Positions 1 to 7,703 of a DNA stretch of 46,641 nt are shown piece after piece. Position 1 is the first letter of the stretch. The number at the start of each line of letters is the position of its first letter. This DNA comes from Legionellales bacterium. Its GTDB lineage: Bacteria > Pseudomonadota > Gammaproteobacteria > Eutrophobiales > Eutrophobiaceae. The stretch lies in assembly GCA_002721165.1 (NCBI GenBank), contig PBJS01000009.1:70124-116764 (forward strand), written 5' to 3'. A program made the translations under genes and the position numbers. The notes beneath the pieces were generated by a model. That model saw nothing but the letters and a program-made list of their open reading frames with translations. It did no database searches and was not told where the DNA came from.

Positions 1-80
1 AATAGTTTTGAAAGTGCTACGTCAAGACGTTTCCCATCAAGTTCTTTTGGTATAGCGATTTCTAATTCGATTTTTTTCAT
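1..80 (-). CDS. rluD: RluD, 23S rRNA pseudouridine synthase (N-terminal fragment)
   Basis: Only the first 26 or so codons are inside the window; the gene runs off the left edge. The reverse complement starts at an ATG at 78-80 and reads MKKIELEIAIP followed by a GKRLDVALSKL-like segment, the start of the S4 RNA-binding domain of RluA/RluD-family pseudouridine synthases. RluD modifies U1911, U1915 and U1917 in helix 69 of 23S rRNA. It is divergent from bamD, the same arrangement as in E. coli, and this is the main reason for choosing RluD over RluA or RluC. The fragment is too short to prove the paralogue. Confidence 0.75.
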   Translation of the reverse strand, partial: MKKIELEIAIPKELDGKRLDVALSKL

Positions 81-111
81 AATCTATCAAGCTTTGCTCT
101 TAATCTTTTAT

Positions 112-123
112 TAGGTTAACCTA
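112..123. promoter_or_regulatory. 12-bp perfect palindrome between rluD and bamD
   Basis: The sequence TAGGTTAACCTA is a perfect dyad in the 49-base gap between the divergent rluD and bamD starts. It ends 6 bases before the bamD ATG and contains the only AGG that could act as a bamD ribosome binding site, though at a long distance. It could be an operator or a chance palindrome. No known regulator site is recognised. Confidence 0.3.
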
Positions 124-129
124 GATACT

Positions 130-912
130 ATGCGTAATTTAATGTTTTTTTTAGTTATTTTTTTGTTAATCGGCTGTTCCTATTTTGAAGATAAAGAAGA
201 CCCGACAAAAGACTGGGATGCCGATCGCCTGTATGCTGAGGCAAAAGGCACTTTAGATCAGGGTAACTATACTCAGTCAGTTAAATTCTATCAGCAATTA
301 GAAGCCAGATATCCATTTGGCAAATATGCACAGCAGGCGCTTTTGGATCTGGCCTATAGCTATTTCAAAAACGAGGAACATGACGCTTCAATTGCAGCAT
401 GTAATCGCTTTATTAAATTGTATCCACAACATTTAAATGTGGATTATGCTTATTATTTAAAAGGCTTAGCAAATTTTAATAAAGGAAAAGCGACCGTACA
501 AAGATTTATTCCAAACGAGATTTCCGATGAGTCACAAAGAGATCCGGGTTCCGCATTTAGGGCATTTCAAAATTTTTCTGAACTAATTAAGAGGTTTCCT
601 GACAGTGAGTATATTGAAGATGCAGAGCAACGAATGCGACATTTAAGAAATAATCTTGCTGCAAATGAAGTTCATATCGCAACTTACTATATGCGTCGTG
701 GCGCATTTGTTGCCGCTGTAAACAGAGCAAGATATGTTGTTGAAAATTATGGCCGAACACCAGTTGTGCCGGAGGCCTTAGTTATTATGGCAAAGGCCTA
801 TCGTATACTTGAAATGGAAGACTTAGCAAAAGATGCAGTGAGAGTTTTAAAATTAAATTATCCGAATCATCCGGGGATTTACCAAGTCGAAGAGGAACTA
901 GAGATAAACTAA
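130..912 (+). CDS. bamD: BamD, outer-membrane assembly lipoprotein
   Basis: Essential lipoprotein of the BAM complex, which inserts beta-barrel proteins into the outer membrane together with BamA. The first 15 residues form a short hydrophobic signal ending in a lipobox LIGC, with Cys16 as the lipidated residue. The rest is a TPR-like helical repeat protein with typical YfiO features, such as ALLDLAYSYF, DYAYYLKGLANF and the YYMRRGAFVAAVNR segment. The length of 260 residues is close to the E. coli protein (about 245). It is divergent from rluD. Its stop lies one base from the stop of the convergent nadE, so there is no room for a separate terminator. Confidence 0.95.
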   Translation: MRNLMFFLVIFLLIGCSYFEDKEDPTKDWDADRLYAEAKGTLDQGNYTQSVKFYQQLEARYPFGKYAQQALLDLAYSYFKNEEHDASIAACNRFIKLYPQHLNVDYAYYLKGLANFNKGKATVQRFIPNEISDESQRDPGSAFRAFQNFSELIKRFPDSEYIEDAEQRMRHLRNNLAANEVHIATYYMRRGAFVAAVNRARYVVENYGRTPVVPEALVIMAKAYRILEMEDLAKDAVRVLKLNYPNHPGIYQVEEELEIN

Positions 913-913
913 C

Positions 914-2551
914 CTACTTTTTTTCAATATAACCAGAGCTAATCGGATATCGCCTATCTTTACCAAATGCCCTTTCAGTTATTTTTATACCGGGCGCAGC
1001 TTGCCTACGTTTATATTCATTTTTATCTACAAGGCTAATAATTTCATAAACAATTTTTTTATCAAAACCATTTTTAATAATTTCTTCTGGGTGACGATCT
1101 AGCTCAATATACTGCTCAAGGATTGGGTCCAGTATTTCATAATCTGGAAGTGAATCTCGATCTAATTGGTTTTCACGTAATTCTGCAGTCGGCGGCCTAT
1201 TTATTATATTTTCGGGGATAACTTCTTGCTCTTTATTGCGCCATTTTGCTAGTTGGTATACTAATGTTTTCCACACATCTTTGAGTGGTGAGTACCCCCC
1301 AGCCATGTCCCCATACAGTGTGGCATAGCCCACAGACATCTCACTTTTATTTCCTGTTGCCAGAACAAGTTTGTTGTACTTATTCGATATTGCCATAAGT
1401 AGTACCCCTCTAACACGTGCCTGTATATTTTCTTCCGTTGTATCCATTGGTAATTTTTTGAAAATTGGTTCGAGCGATTGAAGAAAAGCCGAAAAAGGCG
1501 CTTCAATAGAAATTATTTTGTATTCTACTTTTAATTTTTCTGCTAATGCACGGGCATCATCGGTACTCATCTTTGATGTGTATCTAGATGGCATAATTAA
1601 TGCTTCTACATTTTTTGACCCTAGCGCATCTACTGCAATACACAATGTCAGCGCAGAATCTATACCTCCTGACAGTCCTACTACGACACCTTGAAAGTTA
1701 TTTTTTTCAACATAATCTTTAACACCCAATACTAGTCCTTTATAAATGATTTTTTCTTCTACTGAACATAAATTCTTTTCGTTTTTTAGTTCTTTTTTAT
1801 TTTCTACATTTTTAATATCTATATGGGTTTTATATAAACCCTCTTCAAATTCTGGTGCTTGAAAGATAATATTTCCTTTTTTATCAAATACCATTGAATT
1901 ACCATCGAAAATTAATTCATCTTGTCCTCCGACTAAATTAACATAGACAATAAACATACCTGACTCAGATGCTTTTTTTGAAATTACATTTTTACGTTCT
2001 AATTTTTTATTTTTATCAAATGGTGATGCATTTATATTAAATAATATTTTCGCATTTGCAGCAGCAGCTTCGGCAGTTGGTTTTTCAACCCATATATCTT
2101 CGCAAATTGTAAGTGCCGCTGTTACACCTTTTATTTCAAATGTGCATAAATCGTTTCCCGATGTAAAATATCGTTTTTCATCAAATACACTATAATTTGG
2201 TAAGTACTGTTTATAGTAAGTTTTTTTAATTTTTTTATCGTGAATAAGACTGCAGACATTATAAAGATTCTCATTTTGTATTAATGGATAACCCAAAATA
2301 ACATGAATATTTTTTGTTACTGCTTTTATTTTTTCTACTGCAATATTTATAGATTTATTAAATGCGGGCCTTAACAATAAATCTTCCGGTGGATATGAAC
2401 TGACGCAGAGCTCCGGGAAAACAATTACATCAGCATTGTTATCATCATTTACTTTTTTTATTGCCTCAATTATTTTTTTGGTATTATTTTCAATATCACC
2501 AACGGTGAAATTGAGTTGAGCGATAACTATGTGTATATCATGATCTGCCAT
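914..2551 (-). CDS. nadE: Glutamine-dependent NAD+ synthetase
   Basis: Makes NAD+ from nicotinic acid adenine dinucleotide, ATP and glutamine. It is a two-domain protein of 545 residues. The N-terminal nitrilase-type glutaminase domain carries the Glu-Lys-Cys triad: Glu47 in VFPEL, Lys114 in YYKQYLPN and Cys150 in LTICEDIW. The C-terminal synthetase domain begins near residue 265 and has the PP-loop SGGIDS at 294-299. The glutaminase domain means free ammonia is not required, unlike the short NadE of E. coli. The start ATG at 2549-2551 gives a protein whose beta strand IHIVIAQLNF begins where expected. It is convergent with bamD. Confidence 0.95.
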   Translation of the reverse strand: MADHDIHIVIAQLNFTVGDIENNTKKIIEAIKKVNDDNNADVIVFPELCVSSYPPEDLLLRPAFNKSINIAVEKIKAVTKNIHVILGYPLIQNENLYNVCSLIHDKKIKKTYYKQYLPNYSVFDEKRYFTSGNDLCTFEIKGVTAALTICEDIWVEKPTAEAAAANAKILFNINASPFDKNKKLERKNVISKKASESGMFIVYVNLVGGQDELIFDGNSMVFDKKGNIIFQAPEFEEGLYKTHIDIKNVENKKELKNEKNLCSVEEKIIYKGLVLGVKDYVEKNNFQGVVVGLSGGIDSALTLCIAVDALGSKNVEALIMPSRYTSKMSTDDARALAEKLKVEYKIISIEAPFSAFLQSLEPIFKKLPMDTTEENIQARVRGVLLMAISNKYNKLVLATGNKSEMSVGYATLYGDMAGGYSPLKDVWKTLVYQLAKWRNKEQEVIPENIINRPPTAELRENQLDRDSLPDYEILDPILEQYIELDRHPEEIIKNGFDKKIVYEIISLVDKNEYKRRQAAPGIKITERAFGKDRRYPISSGYIEKK

Positions 2552-2685
2552 ATGATTATTTTCAGCTTTGATTGCAAAATATTAAATTAGTAATTACTTT
2601 CGCTTATTATAGTACTTTTTAGGGAGCCACCACCTCTGATTGTCGTGAGTAGCTGGTGATAATTTTTCATCGAACAAACTGTTCC

Positions 2686-2721
2686 CCTATAGCGATTTTC
2701 TTATAAAAAATAGGCTATAGG
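2686..2721. repeat. Inverted repeat, potential hairpin
   Basis: CCTATAGC (2686-2693) is matched perfectly by GCTATAGG (2714-2721). Inside it, ATTTT (2695-2699) pairs with AAAAT (2707-2711), giving a two-part stem of 8 and 5 base pairs with a small bulge and a loop of about 7 bases. No T-run follows on either strand close to the stem, so it does not look like a simple terminator. It could be part of a small RNA or a regulatory site upstream of the pilin. Confidence 0.45.
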
Positions 2722-2752
2722 CATAAGCACCAATAATCTTCTCCCCAGGCTA

Positions 2753-2768
2753 CCCCCCCCTTTTTTTT
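2753..2768. repeat. C8T8 homopolymer tract
   Basis: Eight C are followed directly by eight T, about 215 bases upstream of the pilA start and outside any gene. A C8 run is striking in such AT-rich DNA. Homopolymers of this length are slippage-prone, and near surface genes in some bacteria they alter expression. Whether that applies here is unknown. Confidence 0.6.
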
Positions 2769-2873
2769 GCTGATGGATATGGCTTTTAGTATATAAAGAT
2801 TTTGCTAATAATTTATAAAAATCAGATACTTATAGGCGTATTTATTTTTGGTTTGATTAAAATGTTCAGGGTA

Positions 2874-2901
2874 TTGCTTTTCTTACATAGGCACCTATAA
2901 T
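2874..2901 (+). promoter_or_regulatory. Candidate sigma-70 promoter of pilA
   Basis: A -35-like TTGCTT (2874-2879) is separated by 16 bases from a perfect -10 TATAAT (2896-2901), about 80 bases before the pilA ATG. The dyad ATAGG-CA-CCTAT (2887-2898) overlaps the -10 element, as an operator might. A good ribosome binding site, GGAGAGG, lies near 2971-2977. No sigma-54 element with correct GG/GC spacing was found, although many pilA genes use one. Confidence 0.5.
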
Positions 2902-2983
2902 TTGAGCACAAGAAAACCTAAATTTTTTAGCGCTAGGTATTGCAGTCTATAACAAACAGATTTTTTTGAAGGAGAGGTAGGGT

Positions 2984-3490
2984 ATGAAAACTCAACAAGG
3001 TTTTACATTAATAGAATTGATGATTGTTGTTGCAATTATTGGTATTTTGGCGGCAGTAGCCATTCCATCATACAACGATTACACAGCAAGGGCACAAGTT
3101 ACAGAGGCGGTCAATCTGACGAGTGGTTTGAAGACTTGTGCTGCAGAAAGGATTTCTGACAGAGGTGATGCACCAAGTTTACTTGACTGCGGCTATGATG
3201 CCGCGCTGGGTGCAGCTGCCACAATTTCACAGAATGACGCTGGTCAGTATGTGGATACTATAGCTTGTCCACAATGTGGTGCAGCTGCCGCCATTAATGC
3301 GGCTAACCCGTTAGTCATCACGGCGACTTTTAAAGGCGTTGGTGCTTCTACAGATCTTCAAGGTACAATCTTTGGTATTGGTACTGAGGATGGTAACGTC
3401 TGGACTTGCGGTACAATAGACCTAGCAGGTGGTACTGCTTTGGGCACAACTGTTCCTGTGAGGTTATTACCCTCAGCATGTAAACCATAA
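2984..3490 (+). CDS. pilA: Type IV pilin (PilA-like major pilin)
   Basis: Structural subunit of type IV pili, used for twitching, adhesion and DNA uptake. It has a six-residue leader ending in Gly6, then the mature N-terminus FTLIELMIVVAIIGILAA, with Glu11 being the conserved Glu5 of the mature pilin. The prepilin peptidase PilD should cut between Gly6 and Phe7 and methylate the new N-terminus. The globular part has six cysteines (52, 69, 95, 98, 142, 166). Cys142 and Cys166 fit the usual C-terminal D-loop disulfide. The extra CPQC motif at 95-98 is unusual. The gene stands alone with its own promoter, ribosome binding site and terminator. At 168 residues it is slightly longer than the common 140-160. 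Confidence 0.93.
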   Translation: MKTQQGFTLIELMIVVAIIGILAAVAIPSYNDYTARAQVTEAVNLTSGLKTCAAERISDRGDAPSLLDCGYDAALGAAATISQNDAGQYVDTIACPQCGAAAAINAANPLVITATFKGVGASTDLQGTIFGIGTEDGNVWTCGTIDLAGGTALGTTVPVRLLPSACKP

Positions 3491-3514
3491 ATTTTTAGTT
3501 AAGTTTTGTAAAAC

Positions 3515-3547
3515 AAAAAAAGGCCATATTTTTATGGCCTTTTTTTT
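3515..3547 (+). terminator. Rho-independent terminator after pilA
   Basis: GGCCATA (3522-3528), loop TTTT and TATGGCC (3533-3539) form a perfect 7-bp stem, extended by an A-run before it and eight T (3540-3547) after it. The A-run/T-run symmetry means it can also terminate transcription coming from suhB on the minus strand. It is the clearest terminator in the window. Confidence 0.93.
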
Positions 3548-3579
3548 GGGACCTCGTGTAGATGAATAGTTGTTTGAAC

Positions 3580-4353
3580 CTACTTGGATAATACTTTTAA
3601 CATTGCTTTGATCATTTTCGGGTTTGCCGAAATAATATTACCCGTTTTCATATAATCAGCTCCGCCGGTAAGTTCTGCATTTATGCCCCCCGCCTCTTGT
3701 ATTATCAGCGCTCCTGCTGCAATGTCCCAGGGCCTTAAATTAAATTCCCAAAAACCATCAAGTCGCCCACATGCAACATAAGCTAAATCTAGTGATGCCA
3801 CACCAGCTCTTCTTATACCGGCTACATTCGGGAATAGGTTCTTGTAACTTTCAATAAACTGTTGCATCACGCTTTCGTTATTGTAGGGAAAGCCCGTGCC
3901 AAGTAGCGCTCCATCAAGTGTATTTTTAATACTTACCCTAATTTTTCTATTATTAAGTTGAGCACCCTTTCCTTTTGATGCAGTAAAAAGTTCCTGTTTT
4001 AAAGGATCGTAGATGACAGCCTGCTCGAGAACCCCTTTATTTTGTAATGCAATTGAAACCGAAAAATGAGGGAATCCATGTAGAAAATTTGTAGTGCCAT
4101 CAAGCGGGTCAATAATCCATAGATAATCATTTTCACCTTCTTGGCCTGATTCCTCTGCCAAAAAAGCATGTTCAGGATAAGCGTTTTTAATAACACTGAT
4201 AATAATTCCTTCTGCATTTTTGTCGACCTCCGTGACAAAATCATTTTTACCCTTAGTTTCAATTGATATATCACGTGTACGATCCATTTCACGTACAATA
4301 GAATCACCCGCAGTTCTAGCTGCGCGAATAGCTATATTGAGCATGGGGTGCAT
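3580..4353 (-). CDS. suhB: SuhB, inositol monophosphatase family protein
   Basis: Magnesium-dependent phosphatase of the inositol monophosphatase family. In E. coli SuhB also joins the NusA/ribosomal RNA antitermination complex. The metal-site motifs are present: EESG around Glu67-Glu68, DPLDGTTN at 82-89 and PWDIAAG with Asp210. At 257 residues it is close to E. coli SuhB (267). It is divergent from trmJ with 67 bases between them, the same pairing as in E. coli, which supports SuhB over the related CysQ. Confidence 0.92.
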   Translation of the reverse strand: MHPMLNIAIRAARTAGDSIVREMDRTRDISIETKGKNDFVTEVDKNAEGIIISVIKNAYPEHAFLAEESGQEGENDYLWIIDPLDGTTNFLHGFPHFSVSIALQNKGVLEQAVIYDPLKQELFTASKGKGAQLNNRKIRVSIKNTLDGALLGTGFPYNNESVMQQFIESYKNLFPNVAGIRRAGVASLDLAYVACGRLDGFWEFNLRPWDIAAGALIIQEAGGINAELTGGADYMKTGNIISANPKMIKAMLKVLSK

Positions 4354-4420
4354 AATAGTTCTCCGAAAGGCTAAAAACTTATTCTACGTTGTTGGCAATA
4401 ATGAGTGAAGTAATACCGTA

Positions 4421-5152
4421 ATGGATAGTATTTTTGATAAAGTAAATATTGTTTTAGTTGGGACAACACACCCAGGCAACATCGGGGCAACAGCGCGCGC
4501 TATGAAAACGATGAATCATCGAAATCTACGTCTTGTAAACCCATTAGAATTTCCTTCTGCTGAGGCAAGTTCGAGGGCAGCAGGTGCTGATGATGTGCTC
4601 GCCGAATGCCGACAATTTTCAAGTTTAGAAGATGCCATAAAAGATTGCGATTTAGTAATCGGGACCAGTGCACGCGTTAGAGGCATACCTTGGCCTATGA
4701 TCCTTCCGCGTGACTGTGCAAAAAAGATTTCCGAAGAAACCTATTCTTCTGTTGCTATTGTTTTTGGAAAAGAAAGTTCAGGACTGTCAAATGAAGAATT
4801 ACAATTATGTAATATGGTATTAAAGATACCTACTAATTCGCAATACAATTCACTTAATTTAGCCGCTGCGGTTCAAATCATATGTTATGAAATATATTTA
4901 CTCATAACTAATCTTGATAGCATAGAATATAAACAAAATGAAGTAGCATTTATTAATCAGGATAAGATGGAACAATTTTATAAGCATTTAGAAGAATGTT
5001 TTGTTCAGATTGATTTTCATGACATTAATAATCCAAAAAAATTAATGCATAGAATCCGTCGATTATTTAATCGTGCTCAGTTATATGAGAGCGAATGGAA
5101 AATACTGCGCGGTTTTATATCAAAAATTCAGGAAAAAGTGAAAAAAAAGTAA
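4421..5152 (+). CDS. trmJ: TrmJ, tRNA (Cm32/Um32) 2'-O-methyltransferase
   Basis: SPOUT-family methyltransferase that 2'-O-methylates the nucleotide at position 32 of several tRNAs using SAM. The N-terminal part contains VLVGTTHPGNIGATARAMK, typical of TrmJ. The knot region holds FGKESSGLSNEEL and PTNSQYNSLNLAAAVQ, which bind SAM, and a helical C-terminal extension characteristic of TrmJ follows. Length is 243 residues, near E. coli (246). In E. coli iscR follows trmJ; here a glycosyltransferase does. The ribosome binding site is weak. Confidence 0.92.
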   Translation: MDSIFDKVNIVLVGTTHPGNIGATARAMKTMNHRNLRLVNPLEFPSAEASSRAAGADDVLAECRQFSSLEDAIKDCDLVIGTSARVRGIPWPMILPRDCAKKISEETYSSVAIVFGKESSGLSNEELQLCNMVLKIPTNSQYNSLNLAAAVQIICYEIYLLITNLDSIEYKQNEVAFINQDKMEQFYKHLEECFVQIDFHDINNPKKLMHRIRRLFNRAQLYESEWKILRGFISKIQEKVKKK

Positions 5153-5195
5153 TAATTACTTCGTTAATCTTGAGATGATATTTTATAATTAGAAA

Positions 5196-6158
5196 ATGAT
5201 TGAAAATCAAAATAAAGAATTATTGACCATCATATCCCCTGCGTATAACGAGGCAGAAAATCTTGATGAGTTATATTCAAGAATATTGAATGCGACAGAA
5301 AATTTAAATCTGGAGATAGAAATTATTTATGTCAATGATGGCAGTAACGATAACACCATTGAGGTTATTAATAGGCAAAGCGAAAATGATGGTCGCATTA
5401 CTGTTATAGATTTAAGTAGAAATTTTGGAAAGGAAATAGCACTAACAGCAGGATTAGACCATGCATCTGGTGATGCCGTCATTGTTATTGACAGTGATTT
5501 ACAAGACCCTCCCGAAGTAATACCACAGTTAGTTGAAAAATGGCGTGATGGTAATGATGTTGTCAATGCTAAACGTATAAAGAGAAAGGGCGAAGGTCTA
5601 TTAAAGAAAATAACATCGTATACTTACTATCGATTATTATTTCATCTCAGCGATATAAAAATTCCTATGGATACCGGCGATTTTCGATTATTAAATAGAA
5701 ATGCGCTTAATGCGGTGTTGAAATTAAGAGAAAAACATCGCTATATGAAGGGATTATTTGCATGGGTTGGTTTTAAACAACAAGAAATACAATATGAGAG
5801 AGAAGCGCGATATAAGGGTAAAACTAAATGGAGTTTTTTCGGTTTGTTTAATCTAGCTTTTGACGGGCTTACTTCATTCTCTATCCTGCCATTACGATTA
5901 GCATCAACTGTTGGTTTTCTATCAGCATTATTTGGTTTTTTTTATGGAGCTACGATCGTTATTAAAAAAGTATTCTTTCATGAGCCAGTCGTTGGTTTCA
6001 CATCACTGGTTGTACTAATAACTTTTTTTGGCGGTATTCAATTACTTTCCATTGGTATTATTGGTGAATATATAGGAAGAATCTTTAATGAAACAAAAAA
6101 CAGACCTCTTTATATTGTTAAGAACATAAAAGAGTCTGTCTTTTCCAATAAGTCATAA
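5196..6158 (+). CDS. Polyprenyl-phosphate glycosyltransferase (GT2, DPM1/GtrB-like)
   Basis: Predicted to move a sugar from a nucleotide donor to undecaprenyl phosphate at the cytoplasmic face of the inner membrane. The GT2 domain covers about residues 8-225, with PAYNEAENL, VNDGSNDNT, the metal-binding DSDLQDPP at 99-106 and RYKGKTKWSF near 205-214, the pattern of dolichol-phosphate-mannose synthase and GtrB/ArnC proteins. Two C-terminal membrane segments (about 232-255 and 267-292) place it in the GtrB subgroup. It lies 43 bases before a GT-C type membrane transferase, which suggests that it supplies the lipid-linked donor. The sugar cannot be read from the sequence; mannose is inferred from the neighbour. 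Confidence 0.85.
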   Translation: MIENQNKELLTIISPAYNEAENLDELYSRILNATENLNLEIEIIYVNDGSNDNTIEVINRQSENDGRITVIDLSRNFGKEIALTAGLDHASGDAVIVIDSDLQDPPEVIPQLVEKWRDGNDVVNAKRIKRKGEGLLKKITSYTYYRLLFHLSDIKIPMDTGDFRLLNRNALNAVLKLREKHRYMKGLFAWVGFKQQEIQYEREARYKGKTKWSFFGLFNLAFDGLTSFSILPLRLASTVGFLSALFGFFYGATIVIKKVFFHEPVVGFTSLVVLITFFGGIQLLSIGIIGEYIGRIFNETKNRPLYIVKNIKESVFSNKS

Positions 6159-6201
6159 TATAAACTGATTTACATTGTATAAATTATTCAGTTAAAAAAT
6201 A

Positions 6202-7677
6202 ATGAGCATCCCAGAAAAAAATTGGTTTTTTTTCGCATTCTTAATTTATTCAGTAGTCGCTTGGTTTAGCGTCGGCCACTATCATGATGATGAGTACTAC
6301 CAGATATTAGATTTTGCTGCGTATAAGCTTGGCTTTGAAATGCAAAATACAGTTATGTGGGAATATAAGGAGGGCGTGAGAAGTGGTTTGCAACCCTTTA
6401 TTGCTTATGTAATTGCTAAAGGATTAACTTTTATTGATGTAACGTCTCCATTTATATGGGCTTTTTATCTGCGTTTAATTAGTTTAATTATTTCTTTTAT
6501 TTCTGTGTTTGCTTTTTTCCAGATTATTAAAAGGGATATAAAAACTGATAGAACCCAAGCTTTAGTTCTTTTCTTTCTTTTATTCTCCTGGATATTAGTG
6601 TTTTTAAATGTACGCTTTTCATCGGAAGGTTGGGCTACATCATTATTTATACTTGCTTATGCGCTATATTTTTTTCAAGAATCTGAAAAAACAAAAAAAT
6701 ATTTTTTTATCGGGATGCTGTTAGGCTTGGCGTTTTTGTCGAGATACCAAATAGGCTTCTTTATTCTTGGTTTTGGTATGTGGTTGTTATTACAAAAAAG
6801 TGAAAAAATTTCAAATATTTGGCTGATAATTTTAGGCTTTATTGCCTCGTTATCCATTGGTATTCTTTTAGATTACTGGCTCTACGGGAAACTAACATTA
6901 AGTTCTTGGAATTATTTTGAATGGCACATAATAAAAGGTTCCATAGATAATATTACTGAACCTTGGTGGTTTTATATTTACTACTCGATGGTTCAACTTA
7001 TACCTCCAATTACTCTATTTGTACCGCTTATCATTGCTGTCTTCTGGATATTATTCCCACGCCACCCCATAACATGGATAACTATACCTTTTATTCTATT
7101 TCATCATTATTTTGGGCATAAAGAGATGAGATATTTATTTCCTGTTATACCATTTCTTCCAATTATGTTTGCTATGTCAATCGAGGATCTTATAAAACGG
7201 TTTAAGTATTTAAATAAAAATATTTTTAAGTATTTATGTCAATCTGTCATCTATATTTCAGTATTTGTTAACATAATATTGGTTCTTTTGACTATTACTT
7301 TACCTGCTAGTAAGGAAGTTGCCCTTTGGCAAAATTGTTTTTCTAAAAATATTTCCAGCGAATCAGTGTTATTGACATATGATCCTGACGGGTCTGGTTC
7401 TACAACTGGCGAATTAGAATTAGATTTTTACAATGTGAATGATGTACCAATAATTTCGGTAAGTGATGAGGAGGAAATTTTTACAAAAAAAATTGAATTT
7501 CCTGATAAACAATTATTTTATGCTGCCAGAAAAAAAGGAAGAGCACCTGAACTTGCTAGTAAGGGAATTTCGAATCAGTTGATATGTCAGGGACTACCTG
7601 AATGGATTTTAAAATTTAATATAAATAATTGGACTTCCCGAGCAAGTATTTGGCAAATTTGGGAAATTAAGAAATAA
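6202..7677 (+). CDS. GT22-like (ALG9/PIG-B-type) integral membrane mannosyltransferase
   Basis: A 491-residue multi-pass membrane protein of the GT-C fold. It shows the landmarks of glycosyltransferase family 22, known mainly from eukaryotic N-glycan and GPI-anchor assembly. HDDEYYQ (28-34) sits in the first periplasmic loop, with Asp/Glu as the likely catalytic and metal-binding residues. WEYKEGVRSGLQP (53-65) matches the family W-x-(R)S pattern. LDYWLYG (223-229), EPWWFYIYY (253-261) and GHKEMRYLFPVIPF (305-318) correspond to the family's DYxxYG, PWxxY and HKExRFxxP motifs. Such enzymes use a polyprenyl-phosphate mannose donor, which the preceding gene could provide. The acceptor is unknown: a glycolipid, LPS or a surface protein such as the pilin are possible. 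Family assignment is from memory of motifs. Confidence 0.72.
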   Translation: MSIPEKNWFFFAFLIYSVVAWFSVGHYHDDEYYQILDFAAYKLGFEMQNTVMWEYKEGVRSGLQPFIAYVIAKGLTFIDVTSPFIWAFYLRLISLIISFISVFAFFQIIKRDIKTDRTQALVLFFLLFSWILVFLNVRFSSEGWATSLFILAYALYFFQESEKTKKYFFIGMLLGLAFLSRYQIGFFILGFGMWLLLQKSEKISNIWLIILGFIASLSIGILLDYWLYGKLTLSSWNYFEWHIIKGSIDNITEPWWFYIYYSMVQLIPPITLFVPLIIAVFWILFPRHPITWITIPFILFHHYFGHKEMRYLFPVIPFLPIMFAMSIEDLIKRFKYLNKNIFKYLCQSVIYISVFVNIILVLLTITLPASKEVALWQNCFSKNISSESVLLTYDPDGSGSTTGELELDFYNVNDVPIISVSDEEEIFTKKIEFPDKQLFYAARKKGRAPELASKGISNQLICQGLPEWILKFNINNWTSRASIWQIWEIKK

Positions 7678-7703
7678 TTTTTTAATATTTTCCTATTCTG
7701 TGA

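Larger units (their letters stand above)
2552..2983. other. 432-base intergenic region between nadE and pilA
   Basis: This is the longest gene-free stretch in the window. It lies upstream of both nadE (leftward) and pilA (rightward). It holds a strong imperfect hairpin (2686-2721), an abutting C8 and T8 homopolymer tract (2753-2768) and a good sigma-70-like pilA promoter (2874-2901), listed separately. I found no convincing small reading frame, tRNA or known RNA family in it. An unannotated small RNA cannot be excluded. Confidence 0.6.

Noticed and set aside
1261..1506. Open frame antiparallel-free but inside nadE on the same strand
   Set aside because: It lies entirely within nadE in another frame, has no family resemblance and no ribosome binding site; nadE is complete and well conserved.
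2840..2983. Sigma-54 promoter for pilA
   Set aside because: Several GG and GC dinucleotides were checked, but none has the 10-base spacing of the -24/-12 element; a sigma-70-like promoter with perfect TATAAT fits better.
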